A stretch of DNA of 46,799 nucleotides, from contig CAZTJY010000009.1 in assembly GCA_964613725.1 (NCBI GenBank), forward strand, positions 1-46,799, in the 5' to 3' direction. How positions within the stretch are numbered: the stretch's first letter is position 1; each line of letters begins with the position of its first letter. Position numbers and translations under genes: made by a program. Positions 35,759-44,018 of this stretch are shown piece by piece. The notes under the pieces were generated by a model, which worked only from the letters and a program-made list of their open reading frames with translations, did not search any database and was not told where the DNA came from. The DNA is from Parapedobacter sp964613725. GTDB taxonomy: Bacteria; Bacteroidota; Bacteroidia; Sphingobacteriales; Sphingobacteriaceae.

Positions 35759-36081
35759 TAGGCCAACGGTTCGCGGATCAGCAACACCACCCATGAAAGG
35801 CTATTTATTGCATTGCGGGAAGTCGGATTGGCACGGTGCTGGCGAAGAATGTGCAGCGGAGGTTTTGTTTACCTATTTCTTACCAGTTGTTTACCACCGC
35901 CTTAGTCTTCGCTTACTACTGGCTTACCTTTTCCTTACCAGTTCTTTACCTATTCCTTACCAGTTCTTTACCTATTCCTTACCTCGGCTATACCAAATCC
36001 CTACCTATTCCTTACCAAACGGGTAAACAAAAGGTATGAAATGAGTAAACGAAGTGTAGGAGAGGTGTGGCGCAGACACCA
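35759..36081. other. 323-base convergent intergenic region dominated by a repeat array
   Basis: Between the stops of the orphan gene and trpB. About half is the 11-nt array at 35863-36016. A small hairpin ggtgt/acacc (36064-36080) sits just after the trpB stop without a T-run. Small open frames across the array encode only Leu/Pro/Tyr/Thr-rich low-complexity peptides and are not taken as genes. Confidence 0.6.
35863..36016 (-). repeat. 14 perfect-phase 11-nt repeats (ggtaaggaata type)
   Basis: Read on the minus strand the bases fall into fourteen consecutive 11-base units, nearly all starting ggtaa, such as ggtaaggaata, ggtaaagaact, ggtaaggaata, ggtaaagaact and ggtaaacaact. The total is exactly 154 bases with no slip. 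The middle units (agtaagcgaag, actaaggcggt) are degenerate but keep the phase. Two full 22-base units (35935-35956 and 35957-35978) are identical. Eleven is close to one helix turn, so every ggtaa faces the same side of the DNA. Confidence 0.85.
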
Positions 36082-37437
36082 TTACGGCTGTAGCGCTTCC
36101 AAGCTCGCCAGTTCTGCCGTTAGCTCCTCATCAGTAAACGAATGGTCTTGCAACTTGCCATCGAAATAATCCTGGTAGGCCGTCATATCCACAAAGCCGT
36201 GGCCACAGAGATTGAAAAGAATGGTTTTTGATACCCCTTCTTCCTTGGCCCTGTTGACCTCCCGGATAACTTGCGCGATTCCATGGTTTGCTTCGGGAGC
36301 GGGAACGATCCCTTCGGTTTTGGCAAAAAGGATACCGGCTTTGAAGCATTCCAACTGCTGGATAGCCTGCGCCTCGATAAGCCCGTCTTTGAGCAATTGG
36401 CTGCATAGCACGCTGGCCCCATGGTAGCGTAACCCCCCGGCGTGGATGGCGGCGGGTGTAAACGTATGTCCCAATGTGTACATGGGCAGTAGTGGGGTGT
36501 ACCCTTGGGTATCGCCAAAATCGTACATGAATTTCCCTTTGGTGAGCTTGGGGCAAGAGGCGGGCTCCACGGCCACGCAGCGTAAGGATTTACCCGCTAT
36601 TTTATCTTGCAGGAAGGGGAACGACAAGCCCGCAAAATTAGATCCGCCACCCAATGGCGCAATGATGACATCAGGGTAGTCGCCAGTATACTCCAATTGT
36701 TTCTTTGCCTCCTGGCCGATGATGGTCTGGTGAAGTAACACATGATTGAGTACAGACCCCAATGCATACTTGGTATGTTCGTCGCCGACGGCCATTTCGA
36801 TGGCTTCTGAGATAGCCAGGCCCAAGCTACCGGGTGTACCGGGATTGGCTGCGAGTGCATCACGGCCAGCTTGCGTATGGTCGGTGGGCGACGAATGGAC
36901 CGTGGCGCCAAACGTGTTCATCAAGATTTTACGGTAAGGTTTCTGGTCGAAGCTAATCCGAACCATATAGACGTCACAGTCGATATCGAAATGGTTGCAA
37001 GCAAAGCTCAATGCGGTTCCCCATTGACCGGCGCCGGTTTCGGTGATGATGCGTTTTACCCCCGCTTGTTTGTTGTAGTACGCTTGCGGGATGGCCGTGT
37101 TGGGCTTATGCGAGCCACTGGGGCTGGTTCCTTCGTACTTGTAGTAAATCTTACAGTCTGTTCCGAGTGCCTTTTCCAGATTGGTGGCCCGGATCAAAGG
37201 CGTAGGACGCCAGATGCGGTAGGCTTCCCGTACTTCTTCGGGAATATCAATATACCGCTCTTCGGATACTTCCTGCTCGATGAGTGCCATGGGGAAGATT
37301 GGAGCGAGGTCGTCCGGACCTACCGGTTGCTTAGTGGCTGGGTGGAGCGGTGGCAGCGGCTTATTGGGCATGTCGGCCACGATGTTGTACCATTGGGTGG
37401 GTAGGTCGCGTTCATTTAGAAGGATTTTCTTTTCCAT
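36082..37437 (-). CDS. trpB: tryptophan synthase beta chain, TrpB2 type
   Basis: A 451-residue PLP enzyme that condenses indole and serine into tryptophan. The PLP lysine is in GTSPSGSHKPNTA, the glycine loop is APLGGGSNFAG, and there is ITETGAGQWGTAL. The N-terminal extension before RPTPLIRA and the total length mark the TrpB2 group, which often stands apart from trpA, as here, where no other trp gene is nearby. It may act on free indole or phosphoserine rather than in a TrpA complex (known of the group, not shown here). Confidence 0.93.
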   Translation of the reverse strand: MEKKILLNERDLPTQWYNIVADMPNKPLPPLHPATKQPVGPDDLAPIFPMALIEQEVSEERYIDIPEEVREAYRIWRPTPLIRATNLEKALGTDCKIYYKYEGTSPSGSHKPNTAIPQAYYNKQAGVKRIITETGAGQWGTALSFACNHFDIDCDVYMVRISFDQKPYRKILMNTFGATVHSSPTDHTQAGRDALAANPGTPGSLGLAISEAIEMAVGDEHTKYALGSVLNHVLLHQTIIGQEAKKQLEYTGDYPDVIIAPLGGGSNFAGLSFPFLQDKIAGKSLRCVAVEPASCPKLTKGKFMYDFGDTQGYTPLLPMYTLGHTFTPAAIHAGGLRYHGASVLCSQLLKDGLIEAQAIQQLECFKAGILFAKTEGIVPAPEANHGIAQVIREVNRAKEEGVSKTILFNLCGHGFVDMTAYQDYFDGKLQDHSFTDEELTAELASLEALQP

Positions 37438-37520
37438 GTATTACGTTTACTTAATATGTTAGGTGTGCGCAGCTAATATACGGATTTTGGGTACATATGA
37501 AATTTAAAAAGGGTCGGCTT

Positions 37521-37712
37521 CAGGGCAACCGCATTTAAAAATATCCGAGGATTTGTTCCCTGAATTCATCGTTTAACGAAGCACTGATCATTTTCCTTTC
37601 TTTGATAGCTTTTCGGAATGTCTTTCGACCATGCTGAGGCATATTTTGAGGATGGCACTGAAGTTCCTGACGGCATTCCGATTTTTCCTTTTGGCGGCAT
37701 CTTCGCCGAAAT
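37521..37712 (-). pseudogene. C-terminal remnant of an ISAs1-type transposase, frameshifted
   Basis: On the minus strand FGEDAAKRKNRNAVRNFS then AILKICLSMVERHSEK matches the end of ISAs1/H-repeat DDE transposases, where an Asp-Asp-x-Arg-x-Arg-x-x-A-A-x-N segment precedes a helical tail. The frame then breaks at a run of A and G (near 37590) and continues in the next frame as RKMISASLNDEFREQILGYF to a stop at 37535, consistent with one lost base. The bases cagggcaacc at 37521, 14 bases after the stop, are a plausible IS end. The front of the gene is missing and meets the intron fragment at about 37712. Confidence 0.7.
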
Positions 37713-38285
37713 GGGGTTGTCATCCCGCGGGAAGAAGGCACACCTCAGGGCAGCCCGCTCAGCCCGCTGCTGTCCAATATCGTATTGCACGAACTGGACA
37801 GGGAACTGGAAGGGCGGTGCCTGCGTTTCGTCCGTTACGCGGACGATTGCAGCATCTACGTTGGGAGTGAGAAGGCGGCCCACCGTGTCATGGAAAGTAT
37901 CACCAAGTTCATAGAGACCAAGCTGAAACTGAAAGTGAACCGGGAGAAGAGCCGGGTGAGCCGCCCGCAGGAGAGCACCTTGCTGGGCTTCTCGTTCTAC
38001 CGGGGCAAAGGAGGCTGGGAGATCCGCCTGTCGTCAAAAACGATGCAGCGGATCAGGGCCAGGCTAAAAGCCTGCACGCAGCGGAGCGATGCCACCCCTA
38101 TACGGGAAAGGATCCGGAAGATCGAGGAGATAAAACGGGGCTGGGTAAACTATTTTGCCATTGCGAAGATGAAGGGGAAAATGGGGGAACTGGACGGGTC
38201 AGTGCGGATGCGCCTTCGTATGTGCCTGTGGAAGCAATGGAAACAGGTAAAGACTAAGTTCAAACAGTTACGTGGACTTGGGGTA
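37713..38285 (+). pseudogene. group II intron reverse transcriptase/maturase, internal fragment
   Basis: About 190 residues in one frame, from VVIPREEGTPQGSPLSPLLSN to CLWKQWKQVKTKFKQLRGLGV. The YADD catalytic motif (RFVRYADDCSIYVGSEKAA) and the LLGFSFY and maturase X-domain helices (IKRGWVNYFAIAKM) are clear. The N-terminal fingers and the end of the maturase are gone, and no intron RNA domains V/VI were identified, so it cannot splice or move. Left and right it abuts parts of two different transposases read on the other strand. The frame runs on to 38417 but that tail is antisense to the right-hand transposase and is not RT. Confidence 0.85.
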
Positions 38286-38466
38286 TCAATCGTATCGGTT
38301 TGGCCGGACGGCCGTTGTCCGAACAGTAAAGCCGTGAAAATACATCCTCGAATTGCTCCCAATCAATCCTGTTCGCCAAAATATAAAGCGGGTGCTTTTG
38401 ATTCAAGGTGTCATTAAAGCTGGAGAAAAATCCGAGTTGTGAAGTGTTCTTTTTCCGGGCTATCAT
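38286..38466 (-). pseudogene. N-terminal fragment of an IS5/IS1182-like transposase
   Basis: From an ATG at 38466 the minus strand encodes MIARKKNTSQLGFFSSFNDTL, then NQKHPLYILANRIDWEQFEDVFSRLYCSDNGRPAKPIRL, the typical opening of Bacteroidota IS5/IS1182-family transposases (a PxxPLYxLAxxIDWxxFE block then GRPAKPIRLMVGLL). After about 60 residues the match stops where the intron fragment begins, so the DDE core is lost. Confidence 0.75.
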
Positions 38467-38858
38467 ACAGAATAGTTTGCAGGATTTATTGCACTAATAT
38501 ACGAAAACCCGCAATTCTAATCAAGAAATTTTGTAAATAAATTTCTAATAATCAAATTGTTATATGATTTTAAGGGTCGACTACAATAAGATGTTTAGGG
38601 TATGGCAAACTACTGACAAAACTTGATCGCTATCAGCATATTCGTCATTACTTGACGGCCACCTGCCATGTTGGTTTGCCATAGCAGCAATTGCCCGCCG
38701 CATTTGCAAAATTGATTATAGCATTCGCTTCGTCTTAAACAGAACACAGTTAAATTGAAAAAACATTTTTTTGTATATATATTTATAATATATTTGTAAA
38801 CAAATATTGAAAATTATAGTATACACAATTGTTTATGTATTGTTTACTAATGATGATT
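38467..38858. other. A+T-rich gap after the mobile-element relics
   Basis: About 390 bases with no gene. It includes a perfect 8-bp inverted repeat agaaattt/aaatttct (38524-38546) and a stretch aagggtcgact at about 38571 that resembles aaagggtcggct at about 37508 on the other side of the relic cluster (possible old duplication). The last 90 bases hold the promoter of the next gene. Confidence 0.4.
38770..38796 (+). promoter_or_regulatory. predicted promoter of the DUF1080 gene
   Basis: TTTG (38770-38773) and TATATTTG (38789-38796) are separated by 15 bases. The second box is a perfect TAnnTTTG. The spacing is slightly short, but the same TTTG-N15-TATATTTG pattern recurs before the second susC at 45291-45317. 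Confidence 0.5.
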
Positions 38859-39554
38859 ATGAACCTAATTATTCGAAAAGATTACTTAAGCAGTGCGGCG
38901 GCTGGCATTCCCCTGCTGTTTGCGCTTGTATGTTTTGCTACGATCGGCGAACTGCATGCTCAGGACCGTTCACGAACGGTATCGTTGTTTAACGGAGTGG
39001 ATTTGGAGGGATGGAAGCCCGTAAATCCGGACGACTGGCATTATTGGTCGGTCAAGGATGGGATATTAACAGGGGGGGATGGCGTGAACAACGTGCCAAG
39101 AAACACATTTCTTCAGACCGAGAATTCCTACAAGGACTACGAATTCCGTTGCCTGTTCAGGCTATCAGGTGATCCAGAAACCGGACCGATTAACAGCGGT
39201 ATACAATACCGTTCCGTTGTGGAGGATAACCACATCATCGGATACCAAGCAGATATCGGTGTGAATGTGTGGGGAGATATTTATGACGAACATCGAAGGG
39301 CTTTGTTGGTGAAGGGTGAATTGAGCACGTTGAGGCATTTGCTGAAAGAAGACGGTTGGAACAGCTATATCATCCGCGTCCGGGGAAATTTTCATGAACT
39401 GTATATCAATGGCGTTAAAACTTGCGAATACATTGAGGAAGACCAATCCATCCCCTCAAGAGGGGTGATCGCGTTCCAACTGCATGGTGGTGGGGCAGCC
39501 AAACTGGAAGTACGAGACGTAACCATCACTGAATTTTATTATCACAGACATTAA
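38859..39554 (+). CDS. DUF1080 (3-keto-disaccharide hydrolase-like) secreted protein
   Basis: A 231-residue protein from the ATG at 38859, which gives a normal signal peptide (ending ELHAQ); in-frame ATGs at 38829-38853 are alternatives. The DUF1080 jelly-roll is clear: SLFNGVDLEGWKPVNPDDWHYWSVKDGILTGG, then SGIQYRSVVEDNHIIGYQADIG and WNSYIIRVRGNFHELYINGVKTCEY. The family is laminarinase-like, and some members act on 3-keto-glycosides made by sugar oxidoreductases. It sits 54 bases before the big dehydrogenase-type lipoprotein gene, a pair also common in Planctomycetes. Confidence 0.88.
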   Translation: MNLIIRKDYLSSAAAGIPLLFALVCFATIGELHAQDRSRTVSLFNGVDLEGWKPVNPDDWHYWSVKDGILTGGDGVNNVPRNTFLQTENSYKDYEFRCLFRLSGDPETGPINSGIQYRSVVEDNHIIGYQADIGVNVWGDIYDEHRRALLVKGELSTLRHLLKEDGWNSYIIRVRGNFHELYINGVKTCEYIEEDQSIPSRGVIAFQLHGGGAAKLEVRDVTITEFYYHRH

Positions 39555-39608
39555 TAACCGTTTTTAATTATGACAATGGATTGTTCTTTTAATGAGCTAT
39601 TTCTTACG

Positions 39609-42488
39609 ATGAAGCGCTTACTGCTTTTAATAGGTGTTTGTGTATGCATGGGTTGTAGCCAATTCGGTAAAAAGGAGGAGGCAAATGGCCAGCAGGTGGA
39701 TCGGGAGTATGTGCTTGATGCAAAAATTGTCGGTTTCGTCGGGGTGGGGGGTAATATCGATGGTATGCGAAACCCTACCCTGAAAGTCAAGCGAGGTGAA
39801 CGGGTGAAAATAAATATCGTGAATGGTGAGTTGATGGCACATGACATTGTGTTGGAAAAGCTGGATATCCGGAGCGAGCCGATATTGGAAGTGGGCGATA
39901 CCACCAGTGTTTACTTTATCGCCAACGACGACGATATTTATTTTTGCAGTATTCCGGGGCACCATTTTTCGATGCGGGGCAAAATTACGGTTGTCGAGAA
40001 TATTGAATCTACGGTATTCATCGATGAGGGTGTGACACCTAGAAAAGACGGTCGACCACTGAATCTGGGTTTTGAGCGGGGCAACTTGCAGGATTGGAAA
40101 GCTCAGGGCAACGCCTTTGGTCCGAAATCGGTTACTTATGAACCCGCTCCTTGGTACCCGGATAGTTTGATATTGCGGCAAAGCGGTGATTATTACGTGA
40201 GTAGCGGTGGTACACTAAACCATTCCGCAACGGGCACACTTACCTCGGTGTCGTTCGAAGTAACGCACCCCTGGGCGTCTTTTTGGATTACCGGAGGCTC
40301 CATGGAGGGCTTGCGTGTGGAGTTACGCCTGGCGGATACTGACGAAGTTTTTTTTAAATCTTCAGGTTATGTGACGGACTGGAATTTGATTAAAGCGGAC
40401 CACGCGGTATTTAGGCCGATGGTGGTGGATTTATCAAAAGTTTTGGGTAAGGAAATCTATATCAAGTTGATTGATGAGGAGACGGGTACCGTGAATGGTA
40501 TGGACTATTGGAAAGAGGCCTGGGCGCATATTTCTTTTGACGACTTCCGATTCCACGAAGAACGACCGATGTTCCAGAATGAACTGCGTGTGGAGGATAT
40601 CTTGCCGGCAAGGGACTTTACGCCCCATGCGGGATTGTCTGCACACGAAGTGGCAAAGGTGATGGATATTCCTGAGGGATTCTCTGTCAAACTTGCGGCT
40701 TCGGAACCGGATATCGTAAGGCCAATTGCTTTTGCGTTGGATGATCGTGGTAGATTGTGGGTGGTGGAGGCACATACCTATCCGATACGAGCCGAGGAAG
40801 GCAAGGGAAGGGATCGCATTTTGATTTTTGAAGACACCAATGGAGACGGAGTCCTTGACAGTAGGAAAGTATTCATGGAGGGATTGAATCTCGTGAGCGG
40901 GATCGAGTTGGGTTTCGGGGGCGTGTGGATAGGAGCGGCACCCTACTTGATGTTTATCCCCTATGATGAAAAAACGGATAAGCCGACCGGCGCACCGACG
41001 ATCTTGTTGGACGGTTGGGACACCCGCGACACACACGAGACATTGAATACCTTCCGATGGGGGCCTGATGGATGGCTGTATGGAACACACGGGGTATTCA
41101 ACCATTCCAATATAGGTAAACCGGGCGCTTCCGACGACGAGCGGCAGAAGATGAATGCTGGAGTATGGCGGTACCACCCCACACGCCATGAGTTTGAAGT
41201 GTACGCGCATGGTGTAAGTAACCCGTGGGGATTGGATTTCAATGATTACGGTCATGTCTTTGTGACAGCGTGTGTCATCCCACACCTACATCAGGTGATA
41301 TTGGGAGGCAGGCATGAGCGGCAGTGGTATGAACATTTCAATCCGCATACCTATGGCGATATTAAAAATATCGCTGATCACGTCCATTGGGTGGGAGACC
41401 GCGGCCCGCATGCGGGCAACTTCCGTTCGGCTTCGGCGGGAGGTGGACATGCCCACGCTGGAGCCATGTTTTACCTGGGCAATAAGCACTGGGGGATTGA
41501 TCGGGATGCAATTTTTATGAATAATATCCACGGCCATCGTGTCAATGTCGACTTGGTGAAGCGTAAAGCATCAGGTTATATGGCATCTCATGAAGAAGAT
41601 TTCATCAACACGAATGATTTCTGGTCGCAATGGCTGAATTTCCAGATTACCCCCAGCGGAACGGTTTACGCCATCGACTGGTATGACAAAAATCAATGCC
41701 ATGCCAATAATCCCGACTTACATGACAAAACGCTAGGCCGTATCTTTCGTATCAGCCATAGCCAGGATAAATGGGTGTCTATAGATCTGAAAACCAAGAC
41801 TGATATGGAACTCGTGGATTATCAACTCCACGAAAACGAATGGTATGTGACTCATGGTCGCCGAATCTTGCAGGAGCGGGGAGCGACCAAAGAAGTGCAT
41901 GATGCACTCTGGAAAATTTTCAAGGCAAATCCAGATGAAACCCGTAAGCTGCGGGTGTTATGGGCACTTCGGGTCACTGACGGCCTGTCTGAAGGACAAC
42001 TGTTGGCCTTGTTGGATCATGAAGGTGAATATGTGAGGAGCTGGGCTGTACAGTTTCTGGCAGAGCCGAAAGCAATGCCTGATGGTGTGCGCTCGCGCTT
42101 GGAATCATTGGCCAAATCGGATACGTCGGCCTTGGTGCGGTTGCACTTAGCCGCTGCAGCCCAGCGGCTGCCCATGGAGCAGCGATGGACGCTTCTGGAA
42201 AACCTGTCACTACGTGACGGAGACTATGAGGATCCGAATATACCCTATATGATTTGGTATGCATTCGAACCGTTGGCTGAATTGGACGCGAACCGCGCAA
42301 TTGAAATAGCGAAACGTTCAAAGCAACGCCATGCCCTACCATACATGGTGAGGCGGGTTGCGGCGATCGAAGGGGATAGCAAAGCTGCTCAGGTGCTGCA
42401 AAAACTGAAAGGCGACCTGGAAAAGAAACGTAACCATACGGAGGAAGAGCATGGCGCATTGTCGTTCCTTGCGCAGCTTGCAAAGTAG
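39609..42488 (+). CDS. lipoprotein fusing a cupredoxin, a binding domain, a PVC-type dehydrogenase propeller and HEAT repeats
   Basis: A 959-residue lipoprotein (lipobox CMGC, Cys16); the ATG at 39609 is chosen for its signal peptide over 39570. Domains in order: an azurin-like cupredoxin (about 30-130) with copper ligands His78, Cys113, His118 and Met122 in the C-x4-H-x3-M order; a jelly-roll binding domain (about 150-310, NLGFERGNLQDWKAQGNAFGP); a PVC-type membrane-bound dehydrogenase beta-propeller (about 350-760, RPIAFALDDRGRLWVVEAHTYP, GPHAGNFRSASAGGGHAHAGAMFY); and alpha-helical HEAT-like repeats to the end. There is no CxxCH haem motif, so the copper domain may replace the usual cytochrome c. 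Its substrate is probably a sugar or sugar alcohol (inference). Confidence 0.82.
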   Translation: MKRLLLLIGVCVCMGCSQFGKKEEANGQQVDREYVLDAKIVGFVGVGGNIDGMRNPTLKVKRGERVKINIVNGELMAHDIVLEKLDIRSEPILEVGDTTSVYFIANDDDIYFCSIPGHHFSMRGKITVVENIESTVFIDEGVTPRKDGRPLNLGFERGNLQDWKAQGNAFGPKSVTYEPAPWYPDSLILRQSGDYYVSSGGTLNHSATGTLTSVSFEVTHPWASFWITGGSMEGLRVELRLADTDEVFFKSSGYVTDWNLIKADHAVFRPMVVDLSKVLGKEIYIKLIDEETGTVNGMDYWKEAWAHISFDDFRFHEERPMFQNELRVEDILPARDFTPHAGLSAHEVAKVMDIPEGFSVKLAASEPDIVRPIAFALDDRGRLWVVEAHTYPIRAEEGKGRDRILIFEDTNGDGVLDSRKVFMEGLNLVSGIELGFGGVWIGAAPYLMFIPYDEKTDKPTGAPTILLDGWDTRDTHETLNTFRWGPDGWLYGTHGVFNHSNIGKPGASDDERQKMNAGVWRYHPTRHEFEVYAHGVSNPWGLDFNDYGHVFVTACVIPHLHQVILGGRHERQWYEHFNPHTYGDIKNIADHVHWVGDRGPHAGNFRSASAGGGHAHAGAMFYLGNKHWGIDRDAIFMNNIHGHRVNVDLVKRKASGYMASHEEDFINTNDFWSQWLNFQITPSGTVYAIDWYDKNQCHANNPDLHDKTLGRIFRISHSQDKWVSIDLKTKTDMELVDYQLHENEWYVTHGRRILQERGATKEVHDALWKIFKANPDETRKLRVLWALRVTDGLSEGQLLALLDHEGEYVRSWAVQFLAEPKAMPDGVRSRLESLAKSDTSALVRLHLAAAAQRLPMEQRWTLLENLSLRDGDYEDPNIPYMIWYAFEPLAELDANRAIEIAKRSKQRHALPYMVRRVAAIEGDSKAAQVLQKLKGDLEKKRNHTEEEHGALSFLAQLAK

Positions 42489-42511
42489 TGTTCAAAGCAG
42501 CTAATTGATTT

Positions 42512-42634
42512 ATGGGATGTTCATTGTTTATAGGTATTCTGCTCGTAATCAGTCATGTGCTGAATGCTCAATCCATTTTCGATAAGAACTCGGTAAAACG
42601 GATGATGGATCAGGTCGACTCGTACCAGCGTTAA
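42512..42634 (+). pseudogene. N-terminal stub of a secreted enzyme
   Basis: Forty residues: MGCSLFIGILLVISHVLNAQ is a clean signal peptide, followed by SIFDKNSVKRMMDQVDSYQR and a stop. The mature start resembles the first helix of unsaturated glycuronyl hydrolases (GH88/GH105), but this is too short to be sure. No continuation is found after the stop in any frame. Most likely the front of a deleted gene of the same operon. Confidence 0.45.
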
Positions 42635-42768
42635 AATCATTCGAAGCACGTGGAGTCGAGAAAGACCGATCGAAATCATGGATGCAGAAATGCGCTGTTG
42701 GCGATAGCGATGGTCAGATCCGGAATGCAGTACAACCACCCGAACGGGGCGGTGTAAGGCTCCGGGAC

Positions 42769-42805
42769 GATGGGGCGCAAGGAGCGTAGCGGATTGCGCC
42801 CCATC
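42769..42805. terminator. strong 12-bp hairpin
   Basis: gatggggcgcaa (42769-42780) and ttgcgccccatc (42794-42805) pair perfectly with a 13-base loop. It sits between the stub and the asparaginase gene. There is no T-run on the plus side, so it may be a rho-aided terminator, a processing site or the palindrome of a small repeat. Confidence 0.5.
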
Positions 42806-42924
42806 TATTCGATTAGCGTAATTCCAGAGTGACCGGTTTATTTGATGGATGATTTGATCAATATTTTCGCAAAAATGTAAACCATATATCCTCTAACGTT
42901 GTATACTTATTTAGAATAACGTCG

Positions 42925-43926
42925 ATGACAAGAAAGCATTTCATTGGGGCGTGCGCTACGGGGTTGCCAGCGCTCACAGCGCCTGCGCGCATGTTCGGAC
43001 AGCTATTTAGTGCTGGAAATGACGCGCTAGCAGATAAGCCTGTGGTTATTTCTACTTGGGATTTCGGTGTGGCGGCAAATCGGGTGGCGTGGGAGTCGCT
43101 TGTTGGGGGCGGAAAGCCACTGGACGCCGTGGAAGCGGGTGTACGCGTGGCGGAGGCGGACCTGGAAAACATGACAGTGGGTAGCGGCGGATATCCAGAC
43201 GCGAAGGGAATAGTCACGTTGGATGCGGTGATTATGGGTGGCGATGGCCGTTGTGGAGGTGTTGCTGCCTTGCGCGACATTAAGCACCCCATCTCCGTGG
43301 CAAGAACCGTAATGGAAAAGACACCGCATGTGTTGCTCGTGGGTGAAGGTGCTTTGCAGTTCGCGCTCGCCAATGGTTTTCCTAAAGAAGAACTGTTAAC
43401 CCCGGCGGGGGAAAAGGCGTGGCAGGAATGGTTGCGGGAAAAGGAATTCAAGCCGGAGATCAATATCGAAAATAGACGGGGTGGGCCGAACAATCACGAT
43501 ACCATCGGCATGTTGGCATTGGGTATGGATGGAAATATGGCAGGGGCGTGTTCAACGAGCGGTTTGGCTTTCAAGATGCATGGTCGGGTTGGCGACAGCC
43601 CACTTGTCGGAGCGGGTTTATTCGTGGACAATGAAGTAGGTGCGGCTACGGCCACTGGCGTTGGTGAAGAGATTATCCGTACGTCCGGTAGCTTCCTGGT
43701 AGTCGAATTGATGCGAAGAGGCATGAGCCCGGAAGAAGCCTGTAAAGAAGCAGTAAGCCGTATTGTTCGTAAATCGAGCCGTAAATCCCGAGAAATTCAA
43801 GTGGCATTTGTAGCTTTGCGTCGGGACGGTCGATACGGTGCATTTGCATTGCAGCAAGATTTTCGCTTTGCGATGAGCAATCGGGACCGCCCAAGCGCGT
43901 TGTTGCGATCGAATAGTTATTATTAA
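42925..43926 (+). CDS. N4-(beta-N-acetylglucosaminyl)-L-asparaginase family protein
   Basis: A 333-residue Ntn-hydrolase. The self-cleavage and catalytic Thr193 is in NNHDTIGMLALG, followed by GACSTSGLAFKMHGRVGDSP and the later VDNEVGAATATGVGE that form the active-site pocket. The N-terminus MTRKHFIGACATGLPALTAPARMF looks like an export signal, possibly Tat. Family members split GlcNAc-asparagine left after proteins with N-glycans are degraded. It precedes a FadR-type regulator and, further on, a SusC, which together suggest glycopeptide use (inference). Confidence 0.9.
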   Translation: MTRKHFIGACATGLPALTAPARMFGQLFSAGNDALADKPVVISTWDFGVAANRVAWESLVGGGKPLDAVEAGVRVAEADLENMTVGSGGYPDAKGIVTLDAVIMGGDGRCGGVAALRDIKHPISVARTVMEKTPHVLLVGEGALQFALANGFPKEELLTPAGEKAWQEWLREKEFKPEINIENRRGGPNNHDTIGMLALGMDGNMAGACSTSGLAFKMHGRVGDSPLVGAGLFVDNEVGAATATGVGEEIIRTSGSFLVVELMRRGMSPEEACKEAVSRIVRKSSRKSREIQVAFVALRRDGRYGAFALQQDFRFAMSNRDRPSALLRSNSYY

Positions 43927-44018
43927 TACGGTTGGCGATAAATCGTTTGCCAGTTTGGTAAGCGATATTGTTAGAAATCAATCGCCAATCATGTTTTTGT
44001 GATTTAATTAATAGAATT

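Larger units (their letters stand above)
42489..42924. other. 436-base gap with a short secreted-protein stub and a strong hairpin
   Basis: It contains the 40-codon frame at 42512-42634 and the hairpin at 42769-42805. The rest (42635-42768) has no recognisable coding frame. The tail before the asparaginase start is A+T rich. Confidence 0.5.

Noticed and set aside
35863..36016. Possible CRISPR array
   Set aside because: Units are only 11 bases, directly adjacent, with no unique spacers, and there are no cas genes.
35742..36039. Two overlapping small open frames across the 11-nt array
   Set aside because: Their peptides are only repeats of Leu-Pro-Tyr-Thr type generated by the array in two frames; no start signal or conservation.
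37713..38285. Retron or diversity-generating reverse transcriptase
   Set aside because: The GTPQGSPLSPLL and RYADD context followed by a maturase X domain is that of group II intron RTs; no template/variable repeat or msr/msd-like region was seen.
40434..41285. A 283-codon minus-strand open frame inside the large lipoprotein gene
   Set aside because: Antisense to well-conserved propeller sequence; no signal, motif or plausible neighbour.
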